From contig CM055098.1 of assembly GCA_029204225.1 (NCBI GenBank), positions 15,424,792 to 15,488,791 of the forward strand: a DNA stretch of 64,000 bases. Reading direction: 5' to 3'. A program made the translations under genes and the position numbers. Positions 48,577 to 61,761 of this stretch are shown piece by piece. The first letter of the stretch is position 1. Each line of letters begins with the position of its first letter. This DNA is from Diphasiastrum complanatum (lineage: Eukaryota; Streptophyta; Lycopodiopsida; Lycopodiales; Lycopodiaceae). Below the pieces are notes generated by a model. The model was not told the DNA's origin. It worked only from the letters and a program-made list of their open reading frames with translations, and made no database searches.

Positions 48577-49633
48577 TCCAATCCGAAGGTGGTGTGGATG
48601 GGGCCCCGGGGTGCTCCCAACCTCGTGAACCCCAAATTCCTAATGAGAAGGTCTTGTGGGAGTGCTATCAAGAAGACGCACTCGTCCATCTCTATATATG
48701 ACTCTCTTACCTGACTCTCTGGCCTCCTGGAAGGCCTTACGTCTCTCCTCCACCTGGATGTACGTAAGGTCGTTATATATAGTGGTGCCGCGGAGCTTAG
48801 CTCTGCATCGCAGAGCATCCCGTCTAGTAGCCAATGAAGTGAAGTGGATAACCAGAGTGGCGGTATCTCTGGAGGTCCTCCATGCCGTGTCCAATCCCTC
48901 CATTCAGTGTCCTAGCATGGTGTCCAAAAAACGTGTGGCTTCGGCTGTTGCGTCCTGCATGTCTGGGATCCCTCTGACTCTGATATTAAGTGCCTTTTGC
49001 TCTCTAGATTTCTCTTCCTAGATCGTGGCTGAAATTACCGAGGCAAATGGGAGCACTGGGTTTAGTGCCTTTCTTCAATACCGATGCCCAAGAGAGAGCT
49101 TCTTCCTTCTGCTGTTCAATCTTCTGCTCCAGTGTTTTGATCATAGTAGTGGTGGATTCGGAGGATGAAACTTGTTTGTCGCCCATTGCTTTTTCCAATT
49201 GCAAAATTCTGGCCTGCATGTCATTCTTTTCGGTGATTAGCGTTGCAACGGTCTCCTTAAGCTGGGACAGCTCCATCTTCATGACCTAGAAATCATTTCG
49301 GAACTGATCTTCTTGGAAAGAAGAGTATAGTTCGGTTGCTTTGGATGGGGTATAAAGGATGGGTGGGGCAGTAGGTGGTTTAGGAAAATGTAGGATCCCA
49401 GCAGAAGGGTTCGCTCGAAGGGGAGTAGGAGCTGGGTCTGTGGAGGGGGAAGACAAAGAGGAAGGGGAAGAAGAGGAGGAGGAAGCTGGGACAGAGACAG
49501 AGGCTGGCATGCAGGCCAGTACTGCCTGCGTGTCAGCAGCATCTGCCACGCAGGCAGGCGTGGCAGGAGGTTCTGCCACGCAAGCAACTGCCTGCGTGGT
49601 AGATGGGGAACGGGTGCGTTTAGGAGGTGCCAT
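48577..49633 (-). pseudogene. LINE ORF1 (coiled coil plus RRM/CTD-like region)
   Basis: MAPPKRTRSPSTTQ at 49633 begins a Pro/Ser/Ala-rich N-terminus. A TAG (49288-49286) is followed in frame by a coiled coil (MKMELSQLKETVATLITEKN, ILQLEKAMGD, TMIKTLEQKIEQQKEEALSW). After a frameshift near 49020 comes EEKSREQKALNIRVRGIPDM and a TGA. From 48903 it reads TATLVIHFTSLATRRDALRC, YNDLTYIQVEERRKAFQEAR and KRVIYRDGRVRLLDS. This is the architecture of an L1-type nucleic-acid chaperone ORF1p. It is inactive. Confidence 0.82.
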
Positions 49634-49956
49634 GGGTCAGGGCTAAGACAGCAAGCAGTGGCAGCGAGCAGGTACAGCGGGCAGGGCAGCACGTGGCAGG
49701 GGCAGCGGACAGATGGCAGGCTGGCAGCAGACAGATGGCAGGGCTGGCTGGACATATGGCAGCGGGCGAGTGGCAGCGGACGACTGGCTGGCAGCGGACA
49801 GATGGCAGCGGGCGAGTGGCTGGAAGCGGACAAGTGGGTGGAGCGAGGGCGGGCTGGCCGCGGACACATGGCTGGCAGCGGGTGGAGCTAGGGCAGATGG
49901 AGCTAGGGCGGGTAGAGCTAGGGCAGCCATCGCTGGGCTGGAGCTAGGGCGCCATC

Positions 49957-49960
<4 letters not shown>
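49634..49960 (-). promoter_or_regulatory. GC-rich repetitive 5' end of the LINE
   Basis: The region in front of ORF1 consists of short GC-rich repeats (plus strand: cagcggacagatggcagcgg, cggacaagtgg, 'ggagctagggc' several times) up to a short (GA)n at 49963-49988. Such GC-rich repeats are common in LINE 5' UTRs that carry the internal promoter; the promoter role is inferred. Confidence 0.5.
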
Positions 49961-49989
<29 letters not shown>

Positions 49990-50938
49990 CATGGGTCCCC
50001 CAAGTCCCTTGTGAGGCAAGCACCTTAAGTACACCCATGGAAAGTATAGGTGTCAATCATAAGAGTGAGCTACTTGGCCAAGTGGGCCAGTTGCACTAAT
50101 TTATTTAGTTACAAATAGGGGGTCTCATGTATTTGATTAATAGCATGCCACAACATTAGTGCTAAGCCAAAGGGGTAATGTAGGCATTACTCTTCAACAA
50201 GCACAACCCAAATACTCCAATCCCACTTGAGAGACCAAGCAATAGCAACAAGAAGTGGCTCCAAATATGCAAAGAAATCTCAAACACCTTCTATAAACCA
50301 TGATTGTTGAGACCAAAAGTAACATTGTCCCAAAAATGCACATATTGAAGAAGAAACAACAAATATGTATATGTTGAGAACGATGTCCAAAAGCAAGAAC
50401 GCAATACTATTGATTGCACGTGTTATAGAAGTGAAATGTACATGACAAATAGTAATCATAAAACTATGAATAAATATGATGGACAACTATGCTATACAAA
50501 TGTACCAAAAATACTAGAGAAATACATTCATGTAAATAACATAAGCATATATAAAGGAAGAGTTCATGCTACTTGCACAGGTACAGCAGACTATCGTATG
50601 GTCACACAAGTGCATGCAGGCCTGGCAAAGTTTTTTTTTGTTACGACTCCCCAAAACTCAAAAACAGTCATATCATTCTGCTTTTCAGAAATAGTCAAAA
50701 AAACAATGTTTCTTTGACGGTCTTTTTAAGTTCAAAACCGGGAGGCAGAAAACTGTATCCCTTAAGTAGCATAGGAGGCTTGTTTTCTATCCAAACGATG
50801 TCGGAAATGAACGGAACGAAAAGTAAAATTTTTCACAACAATCCCACCATGAAAGACAAGTTTTCCAATCACACAAACTTGAAGTTTTAACCAACCAAAA
50901 TAGAGTTAATACGATTGCACCTTTACACGAAGGTCGAT

Positions 50939-51550
50939 GGCTCTAATACCAAATGTTATAACCCCCATCGTCAAAGCCAACCTACGTAAGGACACAATCA
51001 AGTGACCATGTCTATAACTGCCCCACCATAGAGATACTGCCATCTCACCCCTATGCACTGGAGCTATAGACCACCATCAAGCACACTAAGGTCTCCCCCA
51101 GGCTACGGCATCCCATACCACCACACCCTAGCTTCAACCCTTGCATACCTCCATCTCTTAGCAAGATTTCGCCCTAGCCAAACAATGTGGGACGAGCTCT
51201 TCATTCTCCAAGTGAGAAATAATGCCTAGCTCACAAAGATCCACCTATATATACGTAGTACAAGGGGATCACCAACATGGTCACGTCATAACCATCAAAT
51301 GCGTCGGTTGCGTCCACCACCGCAGGTCAATGACTTTGGATTACCCCGCGCCAATAGAGCATTGACACATGGAACCCAAACAACCTATAGCTCCAGACCA
51401 GCACCAAGTCCCGTATACTGAGACCGTCACCTCAGCTAAAAACCATAATTGATGTATTTGACACTTATCCAAACCGGAGAAGGGTCAAAGGCTGCTGCCT
51501 TTGTCTCGTGCAGTACGTTCCCTTATGAGCATGTAACAAAATGACTCCTT
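50939..51550 (-). mobile_element. LTR stump with primer-binding site
   Basis: Minus-strand TGGTATTAGAGCC (50951-50939) is a PBS variant. Next to it, after two bases, an LTR ends in GTTATAACA (50962-50954). A TATATATA box lies on the minus strand near 51253. No internal coding region follows the PBS and no other LTR was found. The outer edge near 51550 is only approximate. Confidence 0.55.
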
Positions 51551-54500
51551 ATAAAGAAAAGAGCCCAATGTACCAGTGTAATACATGAATGCTCTGCAAT
51601 GATAGAAATGCACTCCTCAATAGGACTAAAGAAGGAACCATAGTAGCTAAGATCATGTGTGAAAGGGAAGCTTTGATTATAGTTGTCATATTAACCAATA
51701 AGTTGTCGAAGAACAACTAGAATATTATCATGTAAAAGATCCTTCAATGGAACACGTGCCCCTACTTGAGCTCTAGAAACCAAAAGATTGTTTAGATGAA
51801 CCTACACCTAAATATTATTTTGACATTCATGTGCCTCATGATACTAACCCATGCAACATGAATGTACCTAATTTGTGACACCATATGTGTGTACCTCATT
51901 GTAACAACATCTACATGTACTTCATCTACATCACCCTATGCCTATGCCTCATGACACCAATGCCCTCAATGCCTCATCTATATAGACATGTACATATAAG
52001 ATAAAAACGTACGTATAAAGTCCTCTCAACTAGCTTTGCCTAGATGCTAGCCACTTGCTCAACCTTGTGCATCCTCTAATCTCCAATATACTTCTTGTAG
52101 CATCTGTCTCTCGAGTTCATTTTGTCTTGCTCTGCAGGTTTCTCCTTGGTTTCCTTTTCCAAGTAGCATAGGACATAAGATATGATGCACCAAGTTAGAA
52201 GTAAAAAGAGAAGTAGCTAAAAACATGCGATATCTTAGCCTACAAAGTTTTGATCAGCTAGTGTGAAGGTAGGACAATGGCCTATTGGAGGAAGTACAAC
52301 ATTGTAAACATATCTTGTAAAATGTACATGTATTGTAATCATGAAAGAGATGAACTAAAAGGGACCATTTCTCTAACCTATACATGTCAAATTGATGAGA
52401 TTAAAATGCACTACAAAAGCCTTATTGTAGGAACAACATTGATGCAAAAAATATTGAGATAAGGGGAATGAAAAGTACAAAAGGAGATAATGTCTCAAAA
52501 GCTAGTAGCAATTGGAAAATGTGAATGTGAACTTCTACACATTGATTATCCATCTGTAAATTGCAATAGCAGTGCTCCATTGTCGAAAGAAGAATGGTCG
52601 ATAAGATGCTGAAAAGTACACAAAAATGGTACAAAAACAATGCATTGCAAAAACTGGAAAACTTTGAAAATTTTGAGATGCGTCCAATCAAGATTTCTAA
52701 CGTGCATTAGGGGTGCCCTACTATAGGAAACACAATCATCTAGAAATATCTCTATCAAAATCCTGAAAAGTTCCGCCAAATTGGATTTTCTATCACATGG
52801 CTACTTGATGAGAGGAATACAATGATTCAACCAAATTGAAATCAAGTACTATAGAAAAAACTTGAAGCAAAAATTTCAAAAGTTAGGGCTTCTCCAAAAA
52901 ACAAGAATCAAATCTAAAACACACCTAAAAACCTTAGTGAAACTAGACCTCAATTCTATAGTGCCCAATTTCACTTGGCTGAAAAGTCCCACGATACCCA
53001 AGTCAACATTATGATAGGACATAGACATAGAGAAGATTATGCATGTAAAGGGCAATCTCAAGCAAACATTATAAGTGAAAAGAGCAATTTGAGTGTTGAA
53101 CAATAACCAAATATGAATGACAATACTAAGCTAAATGTATAATGATGCCATGTTGAAGCATGCTACTCTTGTGAATAACGGGAGGGAGCACATAGAAAGC
53201 AAATTTAAAGCATATGCCATGAAAAAGGAATCCATGGTGTGTTATTATTTGACCAACAATAGAGTACTTCCATGAAATTTGTGAAGTTTTCATGAGGGCT
53301 TTATCAATTGATGACCTTTTGGGTCCTATGCACGTATGTAAAAATTTGCCATATCTCAAATAAATGCAAAGTTGAGTAATAAATATGAGTATTAAGAAGT
53401 TTTATGAAAACTTAATGAAAAGGGAATGAAATTATATGTATGAAGAAGTAGAAAAACCAAGGAACCAGTCTTCAAAGCTAATGTTGATAAAGCACCTGAT
53501 CCAACTACTAAGGGGGCATCATGCATGTAGTTGATTGGAGGGACAATAAGTTGGGGCTAGGAGCCCAAATGTTGCAAATGCAAATTACAGGTTTGGGTTG
53601 TAAAGATAACTTACAAGGGGGGTCTCTTTATAAGGCATGTTGAGGAACAAAAGAAAAAATTGTCAAATATAGTGGTCACCTAATTGTTTTTACTTGATGA
53701 AGTACATGTGTGTATGTGTGTGTGTATTTATATGTATCATAGATGCAGCCCTAATTTTCGAGAACATGATTCAAAAATTAGGGTTAGGATTTCCGGGATT
53801 AATACTTGATATCTCTAGAAGGACCACTTTGTTCGCACCACAAATGAGGAATGAAGTTCCCATAAGTGCAAGGTAGATGACATAAAATCTCGATATTCGT
53901 CAACCAATTCTGCACATAACACTTTCCACTACAACTATGAGATTCTTTTTTCTAAGGAAAAAACACTAATGGTTGGAAATTTTTTGTTAGTTTAGTTAGC
54001 ATAAAACGTTTACTACCTATATGAACCAAAGTAACATCCGAGGTTTGATTCTGATTTCTATCAGTTAGGCAACATAAATTTGGCCCTTGCCTAATGTGCT
54101 CGAACTTTAGCATTTGGGGTCCAAATGATTTTTAACGAGTTGTGGGACCTTGTGATCCTACTCAAAGGTCCCTCAGTCACATTCACTTTTCTATCATTAT
54201 GTTTAGCAAGGAGTTATAAATACTAAATACATCTGCTTCCTTAATTTTGTATTTTCACTTGGAGCCTCATTAATCTAAAACCCATGAATTACAGTTTGGC
54301 CTGAATTTGGCCATTTTGCCACCACGTCAAGGTTCCAGCCATTCAATCAGCCAAGTAGATTCAAGTAGACTCAAGCAGGCCAAACATCCTATCGAAGTCC
54401 CACACTTGACTAGTTTAAGGCATAGATGCAGCCCTAATTTCTAAAACTTGCCTTCCCAAGGCTAGGAGGATTATCTTCTTGTAGGGGGAAATTAGCATGG

Positions 54501-55471
54501 CAAGAAATGCATACTTTTTCAGCTTGATGTTCAATTTTTCAGTTTGGAGATAGACATGGCAACCTTATGTAACCTACGTGCATAACTCTATGAATTATTG
54601 CTGCCTGTTTCTTTGTCATCTCTGGCCTTCCTACATCCTTATGCAGATACATCGCCGATGTAACTAAATTTCATACATTCATTGCCGATCTTTTATGACT
54701 CCATCACTTATCACTTTCTAGAAAAAAGGTTCATAATGTTATAGATACATATGCAAATGATATCTATTTTTATTTTTTTGATAGTTTAGTTTAGTTAGCG
54801 AATTTATTGACACTAACCCTAAATTCCAGAACTTTCATGGAAAATGGTATGACATGATTGAAAAAAGAGTGCAGCCCTCAACTGTGGTACACGTTAAAAC
54901 TTAAAATCCTCACTTGGCTATAGGTTGTTTGTGTGTTTGTCCATGTATTTTTGTTTGCCTTGGGGGAAGTACGTTATGAATTATAAAAAGATTTCAAGAG
55001 TTTGCATTTGATAAAATACCTTTTAAACCTTGCTATCTGAATACGCACCCCTTTGCTTCACTATATCAAAGAAATCAGATGTCAGATAACCTAAGATCAA
55101 ATATCACATTCACCATATCATTTGTGAGTAAAACTGGTCTCTGATTCCACCTGCTACAGACAATCTTCTCGTTTCTCTACAGATATAAACCTTCTTATGT
55201 ATGTCTTAATGCATATTGCAGCAATGAGTTTACAAAATCTGGAAGTTGAAAATTGACAACAATTACATTAAAAAAAAAAAAAACCATCTTTCATTTCATG
55301 GGTGTTTCAATTCATGCACCAAGAAAACTATGTGCATTCTCCAAATCTGGGCCAGGACATCCTCGTGCAAACATTCATTTGTGAGAGCAACAATGATATT
55401 CAACATTTGGTAATTGACGAAACTAAAAATATACAGCAACTCTAGAGAGACTTAAACATCAACTCCAATGT
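51551..55471. other. Intron sequence without recognised features
   Basis: No ORF of protein-like composition. A short (GT)n lies at about 53704-53726. The phrase 'gcagccctaattt' appears near 53745 and 54428. Confidence 0.4.
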
Positions 55472-55477
55472 ACTTAC

Positions 55478-56825
55478 TGTTATGTCGAATGTAGAAAGGC
55501 AGCCAGTAGAGGAAAGTATATGCCACCAATTTTGAAAAGAAAAGACAAAATGCAAACTGATACACTCCTGGAATCGCCCATGCCTCAAAAAATCCAACTG
55601 CTGCACTGTCTGCCGAAACTAAAACATCCTCATGATCTATAAGAAGCCTTCTTTCCTCTTCTCCATTCACCAATACAACGCCCATTTCCTTAAATTCACT
55701 CATCGGCTTCTCCATACCTTCCTTTCCATTGGAGGTGAGAGATATGTCAGGCACGTCTGCGCTTCCAGATATTTCTGATGTAACAATACTTGTTTTTGTC
55801 ATTTCAATGCATAATCCTATCTCGTCATTTGAAACAGGTAAGCCTCTTTCTCCAGTTAGGACATCTGCAATACTACCATTTTCAACCGTAGGAGAAGACC
55901 TTTTCTTTGATGGTTCCACAACCAGAAATAGGAAAACAATGCAAGCTGCAGCAATAATCGTCAAACCAGGAAGCATAAAAGACCAGCCCCATCCATGCTG
56001 CAGCACAGCTCCAGCAAGAAGAGAGCCAACTATATTACCTACGGAAGTATGGGAGTTCCATATCCCCATGATCAAGCCCCTTTTGCTTTTGTCAAACCAA
56101 TTTGCAACAACAGCCACAACAGACGGCCACCCTGTTGCTTGAAAAATTCCACCTAAGATCTGAATTATGACGTAGTAATACAAGGAATGGATTTTCAGCC
56201 AGTAACCCAGGCCGAAGAGACAAACAAAAACGCCACTGAATATCATACCCAGCGTAAGGAAAAGCCTCAGGTCTAATCGATCTCCTAGATGCCCTGCAAA
56301 GTACATTCCTATGGCATAGGAAGCCAAAAACGCCAGATCTATCTCCCCTAGCCTGGATTTTCCAAGAGTACCATTAAATGGAGCCCATCCACTCTGCAAA
56401 CCATCAGCAAAAGGAGAAGAAGAAGCCTTTCTATGCATGAATAATAAGGCGCTAGCATGACTCCTTGCCGCGGGATGTACAAACAGTGTACGGAAATCAT
56501 TGGTGGCACTTTTAAAGTCAGAATGATCTGAAGTATTGAAAGAACTGAAATGAGCTATAGGTCTGTGAATTAAGTGCATAGGACGAGGAACAAATAAATG
56601 AGTCTCATTGACAGTGGACTTTAGGTCAGGAATTTCAGGATCTAAGACGCTCTTAACAATGCTGATAGGCTTGCGAGAAGCATGGTAGCTTGAATAAGCA
56701 AAAAAAGTGATCACCAGCACCGACGTCTGGTAAAATCGAAAGCTAAGATCCTTTTTTCGCACTCTCCTCAGAAACGCAATTCCTGGTGGAACATGTCTGT
56801 CTGCTCCAAACCTCGCATCATCCAT
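55478..56825 (-). CDS. SLC37/G3Pp-like transporter, exon 1 (N-terminal part)
   Basis: ATG at 56825. Together with 43386-43954 it gives 638 residues, longer than the roughly 500-520 I recall for plant homologues. TM1 carries YQTSVLVITFFAYSSYHASR (residues 32-51), the SLC37 signature. A long loop (about 60-155) is followed by GEIDLAFLASYAIGMYFAGH, DRLDLRLFLTLGM, QATGWPSVVAVVANWFDKSK and RGLIMGIWNSHTSVGNIVGS, the MFS core. A hydrophilic central loop (about 325-420) comes next, then the start of the second half (YTFLYWLPFYIRHN) at the donor. The likely role is organophosphate/phosphate exchange or glycerol-3-phosphate transport; the membrane is not clear from sequence. The long first loop and central loop are the unusual parts. 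Not a pseudogene by eye. Confidence 0.88.
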
Positions 56826-57091
56826 AGTTTTTCAATGATCTTCCGCTCCGTGAAATCTATGCACATAGTAATGAAATAATGGTGACAGAGATGCAGAAAT
56901 CTATCGAGATGCAACGCAAAGAGCGAGATCGAGAGAGAGATGAAGCAAAACAGTATGCAACAAAAGCATCGACGATGAATGAAGAACGACAAGAACGTTC
57001 ATGTTATGTACGTGGATCGCAATATTCACTAAAATTGGCCAACAAAGGAACACAAGAAAGTCACTCTTCTCCACCATGGGTGGGCATGGGC
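56826..57091 (-). promoter_or_regulatory. 5' UTR / promoter region of the transporter gene
   Basis: Immediately upstream of the ATG; includes a short GA-rich patch near 56930. No TATA box chosen with confidence. Confidence 0.4.
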
Positions 57092-57247
57092 AAAGGCAAG
57101 AACTCATTAGGATGGTCTCAGATGGGAGGACCTCATGGCAATAGCAGAGAGGCAAGAACTCATTAGGGTGGTCTAAGATGGGAGGACCTGGCAATAGCAC
57201 AGAGGCAAGAACTCATTAGGGTGGTCTAAGATCGGAGGACATGGAAG
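57092..57247. repeat. Minisatellite, three units of about 55 bp
   Basis: The unit agaggcaagaactcattagg + gtggtctaagatgggaggac + ct(cat)ggcaatagca repeats at 57093, 57149 and 57202. Confidence 0.85.
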
Positions 57248-57840
57248 CCTTGCCATCGGTCCACCAAACGTAAACAGAGGGACGTCCCCATTTCGGATCT
57301 AGATTTGGGTTGCCACCACGTGGAACATAACTCAAGCTGGTTCTTTCTCCCTAGCCTCATTGTTTAGCAGCTTGAGTTGCCAATTCGAACGTGCATTGAA
57401 GAGAACCTTTCAAATTAAACCAATGGAATGGAGGACAGATGAATGTTGAAGAAAATCTCATGCGATCGGAAGATAAGAAGCATGGGACTCGGTCTAAATA
57501 CGAGGATCCCTTTTTTTTTAGCGTGAGCTACATAGATATCACACAAAAGTAGCAATCTATGATATCTTTCTTGATGCATCCATATATACAATCTAATTGA
57601 TGTTCAACATATTCCTACAAATGATTAGATCAAACCATATATGAGATATCCATATGGTCAATCTCTATCCAAGGAACTTTTACCAAACCAAATATATAAA
57701 GTTAGAGTCATAAATTATATTAATGTACAAGAAAAATTAGAGTAAGTAAAGACTTTTGTAATACAATAATGAGGAGTAAATTCTTTAATTACGTGGTTTC
57801 TATACTTGCACAATATCAAGTCCCCATATGTCTGATGTCC
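57248..57840. other. Non-coding spacer
   Basis: No gene or repeat recognised. Confidence 0.4.
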
Positions 57841-57844
57841 TAGT

Positions 57845-58440
57845 GTGGTATCCAAAAAGCACTAGGTTTAATACCTTTCTTCAGTACTGATGCCCAAGAA
57901 AGGTCTTCTTCCTTTTGTTGTTCAATCTTTTGTTCTAATGCTTTTATCATAGTGGTGGTAGACTCGGAGGCTAAAATTTGTTTGTTTCCGATTGTTTGTT
58001 CCAAATGTGTAATCCTGGACTAAATCATATTCTTTTCCTTAATCAACATTGCAACCATTTATTTCAGCTACAAGAGTTCCATTTTCATGTTCTGGAAATC
58101 AGCATTGAACTGATCGTCTAGCCAAGATGAGAACAGCTCAGTAGATCTTAATGGAGTATCGGAGATGGGTGTCGATTCTTGAGTAGACGAAGAGGAGGAA
58201 AAAGCGGTTGGTTTAGGAATCCGAAGGAGGCCAGCAGTAGGAGCAGATGGCTGAGAGGGAAGACAGATATAGGGCATCAGAGGCAGAGGGAGCGGCATTT
58301 GTCACGCGAGCAAGTCCAGCCTGCGTGGCAGCTGCAACGCTGCCATGCAGGCAATCGTTGCAAGCATGGCTAACTACAGCGTTGCCACACAGGCAGGGGG
58401 GGACCGGGGGAAGGGGGGGTGGCTCTACGAGCGGCACGAT
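57845..58440 (-). pseudogene. Second LINE ORF1 fragment
   Basis: Closely similar to 48906-49600: the N-terminal Pro/Ser part (GLLRIPKPTAFSSS, RSTELFSSWLDDQFNADFQN), MKMELL, then a decayed coiled coil (STTTMIKALEQKIEQQKEED and LSWASVLKKG). Relative to the other copy about 135 bases are missing near 57865. Everything downstream (RRM, ORF2) is absent. Confidence 0.8.
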
Positions 58441-58685
58441 TTCGAGTTTGATTTTTGATTGATCAATATCAGCATTATCACACTCAACAAGCTAAAGTTA
58501 TAACTTCATGCCATGTACTCATTGTTGATAATAATCAGAGTGCAATTTGTCCTACTATTGTTATTGTTCTATTGCGCATTTGTATGAATCCCTCATTTGA
58601 ATAATTTTGCTACTAATTGTGGCGCTTCCGATCCATGCATCTAGCTCACTCCCAGCTTCCGCTCATACCCACTGATTTTTGATAG
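58441..58685 (+). mobile_element. 5' LTR end of a copia element
   Basis: Sequence between the LINE fragment and the PBS. Only the U5-side end can be argued, from its position before the PBS; the start is not determined. Confidence 0.4.
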
Positions 58686-58696
58686 GGTATCAGAGC
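58686..58696 (+). other. Primer-binding site
   Basis: GGTATCAGAGC, 11 of the 12 bases of the tRNA-Met PBS, about 130 bases before the gag start. Confidence 0.85.
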
Positions 58697-58825
58697 GGGC
58701 TCCTCAGCAATCTGCTCCTCATTGCGGATTATTAGTCTTGTTTCTATCAAGACAACGTTCTAGCAAGCGCGCAGCCAACAGTATTCTGAAATCTTTGTTA
58801 CTACCAACGATCTCGCTCACCCAGA

Positions 58826-59434
58826 ATGGATCCGCCTTCTCTAATCAAGAGACTCGATGGAGGGAACTATCATCTCTGAAAGTTCAAAATGAAAGTCATG
58901 CTATTAGCCAAGGAACTGTGGGACATTGTTGACGGCACAAAAGTCAAGCCATAAGGTGATGCAGCCATTATCACCAAATGGAAACTGAAAGATGGCAAGG
59001 TATTTGCCATGATTACTCTCAATTTCAAGGATACACAGATAATTCACATACGAAATGCTCAAATAGCCAAGGAAACATGGGACATCCTAGCAACCCTGTA
59101 TGATATCAGGGATGTTACTTCCAAGTTATACTTGAGGAAGAAATTCTTCAACTTGAAGATGTCTGAAGCAGAAAGTGTTACAAGTCACATCAACACTTTC
59201 AAAAATCTTATGGAGCAAATGGTTGCAATTGGCTCAGTCATTGAAGATTCTGATGCTGTTATGACTCTATTATCAAGTCTTCCTGAAGCCTATGAAAATT
59301 GGATCATGATAATTTTGACCCAGGAGAAAATTACTCTATCAAAAGCAATTGCAATGCTTCTACAAGAGGAAATCAGAAAATCTACATCCTCCTCAGGCTC
59401 TAAATCAGATCCTCTATATAACAAAGAGAAATAA
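58826..59434 (+). pseudogene. Ty1/copia gag
   Basis: ATG at 58826 (MDPPSLIKRLDGGNYHL). In-frame TGA (58877-58879, Trp expected) and TAA (58952-58954) follow, then a long open part: KELWDIVDGTKVKP, NAQIAKETWDILATLYD, LRKKFFNLKMSEAESVTSHI, LMEQMVAIGSVIEDSDAVMT, LLSSLPEAYENWI. This is the UBN2-type copia gag pattern. It stops at 59434 before the zinc knuckle; no pol follows. Not related to the copia element at the left edge as far as can be judged, since the parts do not overlap. Confidence 0.88.
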
Positions 59435-61761
59435 CCAAGAATTGATATGAGTTAGCTTTCATTCTGATATACCATCAAGCACCAACCATGCTCCAATACC
59501 ATGTAGGAGAATGATAAGGAGTTGTAGTAGTTACTAGTTAATTTTGTAAGGTATTGAGATTCTTTTGCAAATTTTTGAGTGCTGTTAATAGAACTATCAA
59601 GGAAATAGAAAGATGATTGAGGTGTTTTCGACAACCATTAAAGACTTTGATAGCAAATTGATTCTCATCCACCTAGTAAGAAAACAAATAAGATTGAGAA
59701 ATAGTGAGAAACTAGATTGATTCATTCAAGAAATAGAACATATGGAGAGTTTTGAGATGACTAAAATTGTTCATGGATGGAAAAGGGGTATGGTCTGAGA
59801 CTATCCATTGAGAATGCATGGATAATTATGACTGCATCTTGTGCAAAAATATATTTTAGCATTTATTGAAATCATAATAAGAGTGTTTAATGCATTTGTA
59901 CCTTTCTCTTGCTTCATCGAGTCAAGATCAATCTAAGTGCACCTTCAATCACCACTGTTGTCCATAACATAAGATTCCTCCCTACTATCCACTCAATTCA
60001 CCACACTTACAAACATACCTCCATCCACTACTAGGTAATTTTTATATGGTTGTAGGTTCAAATCAAATTTTTCCTTTTCTATTGAATCTCAAGCTTGATT
60101 AGAATTTGAAATCAGTTACTTGTCTGATATATTTCTAATTGGTTCTGATCATTAGAAATGGGTCAAATGAATGTTTGTGCAAGATACTCGTTAAAATTTA
60201 AAAAATCGTCAAACAATATGAGATAACCAGACAGAATGAGTGGTGACAGAACTCTTAATCTGAGCAGTGAAATCTGGTTGGATACAGTTTAAGAATTACT
60301 AAAATCCTATTCATAGGATTGCCATTCATGTAATTTCATATTCTGAGTTTGGATACTTTTTGTCAATATTAATGGAGTAATGCCAAACAGTTCAAATTTC
60401 TTGGACAATTTGTAGTTGATAGGAATTGATCAAATTAAAAAACTAATTTTATTTCCGGTTAAATTCTATGGTGAATTGTATGCAAAAGATCAGACTAGTA
60501 CTAGTGGATGATTTTTGTATATCGGTGATTCAACCCAAGTATAGAATAGAAGTGAAATTGTTTCAAACTTTTTCCTACAGTAATTCACTTTAAACATTTA
60601 CTAATGTCATTACGTCTTCTTAGTATCTTAGCTGAAATAGATTTTCAGAGGACTGAAAATCCTAGGGGGGGAGTAGAGTGGACATCAGTGGTAGTAAGTG
60701 TGATCGGGAAATTCAGTTTCTTAAACCTATGATATCTCTGGTGCATAAATGCATGTCAGTGGAATAGTTGTTTCTGTCACTCAGGTTGAAAATATTTGAA
60801 GAAAAAGTCATGTTTGTAAAAGAGTGAATCCTTTTCTGGATAGCGCTTCTTACCGACTTTTCATGGATTTAGATATTTTCATATATAATCTTTCCAGTTA
60901 ACTTTTATATAAATTGATAATTTCTTTTAAAGGAGGGGTGAAGTGATGGGATAAAATTCTATTTGAGGATTTGTTGGTTGCATAACTTTGAAAGAGAACT
61001 AGCTATGGTATAGAAATGAGATTGTTCTGAAAGTAATTTTGGATTGCTTGAGAATAAGATATCTAATTGGAACTGTCGTATCTAAGTTCTCCTTAATTGC
61101 ACAGATTTAAAGCAGTATATAAGATTATCGTTCCCTCATGGATGGTAAATGAGTGAGAATTGGATATTAATGCTCTTGTTGTAATTATGAATAGTAAAAC
61201 TTTGGTTATCGGCAGATATTTGATTAACAGGCAACTAGTACCGCCTTAGTCTTGAAAAAGGATAACAAAAATCAACATCAAACTGAGTTCCAATAGAACT
61301 CTTAGTGAGGCTATTAGACTCCACAATTACAACTGAAGTCTAACAGTTTGCTTCATCGACAATTGAACACATCCTTATCAAAGTTAATTGACCAAGTCTT
61401 AAACAAAATATTGTTCTACTAATTCAGAACAATTCCCATGATTAGATCTATGAATTGACAAAGCATTGCTCAAACCAACAAACGTAGTCATCAGTGAACG
61501 ACAACTTCGACATCCTAGATGGAAATCAATGATAAACATCGGTTCTCACTTCTAAATAGGTACTATAACATGCTACAAATTAAAGACTCGGTGCTTTATC
61601 TTATCCAATATGATCGACAATCTGAATTAGACTTTGATTACAGCAGGTTTATCCATCTGATACCTCACTACTTAATGTACAATTGTAAGAAGTTGCATTA
61701 TAGTCACAACGTTAATGTTCATTCTTAGTAGTGAGCAATGTTTAGTTCTTTATCAATAGAT
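59435..61761. other. Non-coding region
   Basis: No protein-like ORF. Purine-rich patches at about 60660-60680 (cctagggggggagtagagtg) and about 60930-60960 (aaaggaggggtgaag followed by tgatggg) resemble polypurine tracts next to possible LTR starts and may mark the far end of the copia element; unproven. Confidence 0.35.

Larger units (their letters stand above)
43955..55477 (-). other. Giant intron (11,523 bp) of the transporter gene
   Basis: Bounded by a GTAAGT donor (55477-55472) and a TTCTAG acceptor (43960-43955). It contains LINE pieces on both strands (44.9-50.0 kb) and an LTR/PBS stump (50.94 to about 51.5 kb); the stretch from about 51.5 to 55.4 kb shows no recognised gene or element. 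Confidence 0.85.

Noticed and set aside
49359-49947. Plus-strand frames opposite LINE ORF1
   Set aside because: Shadow of the GC-rich LINE 5' region; composition follows the short repeats.
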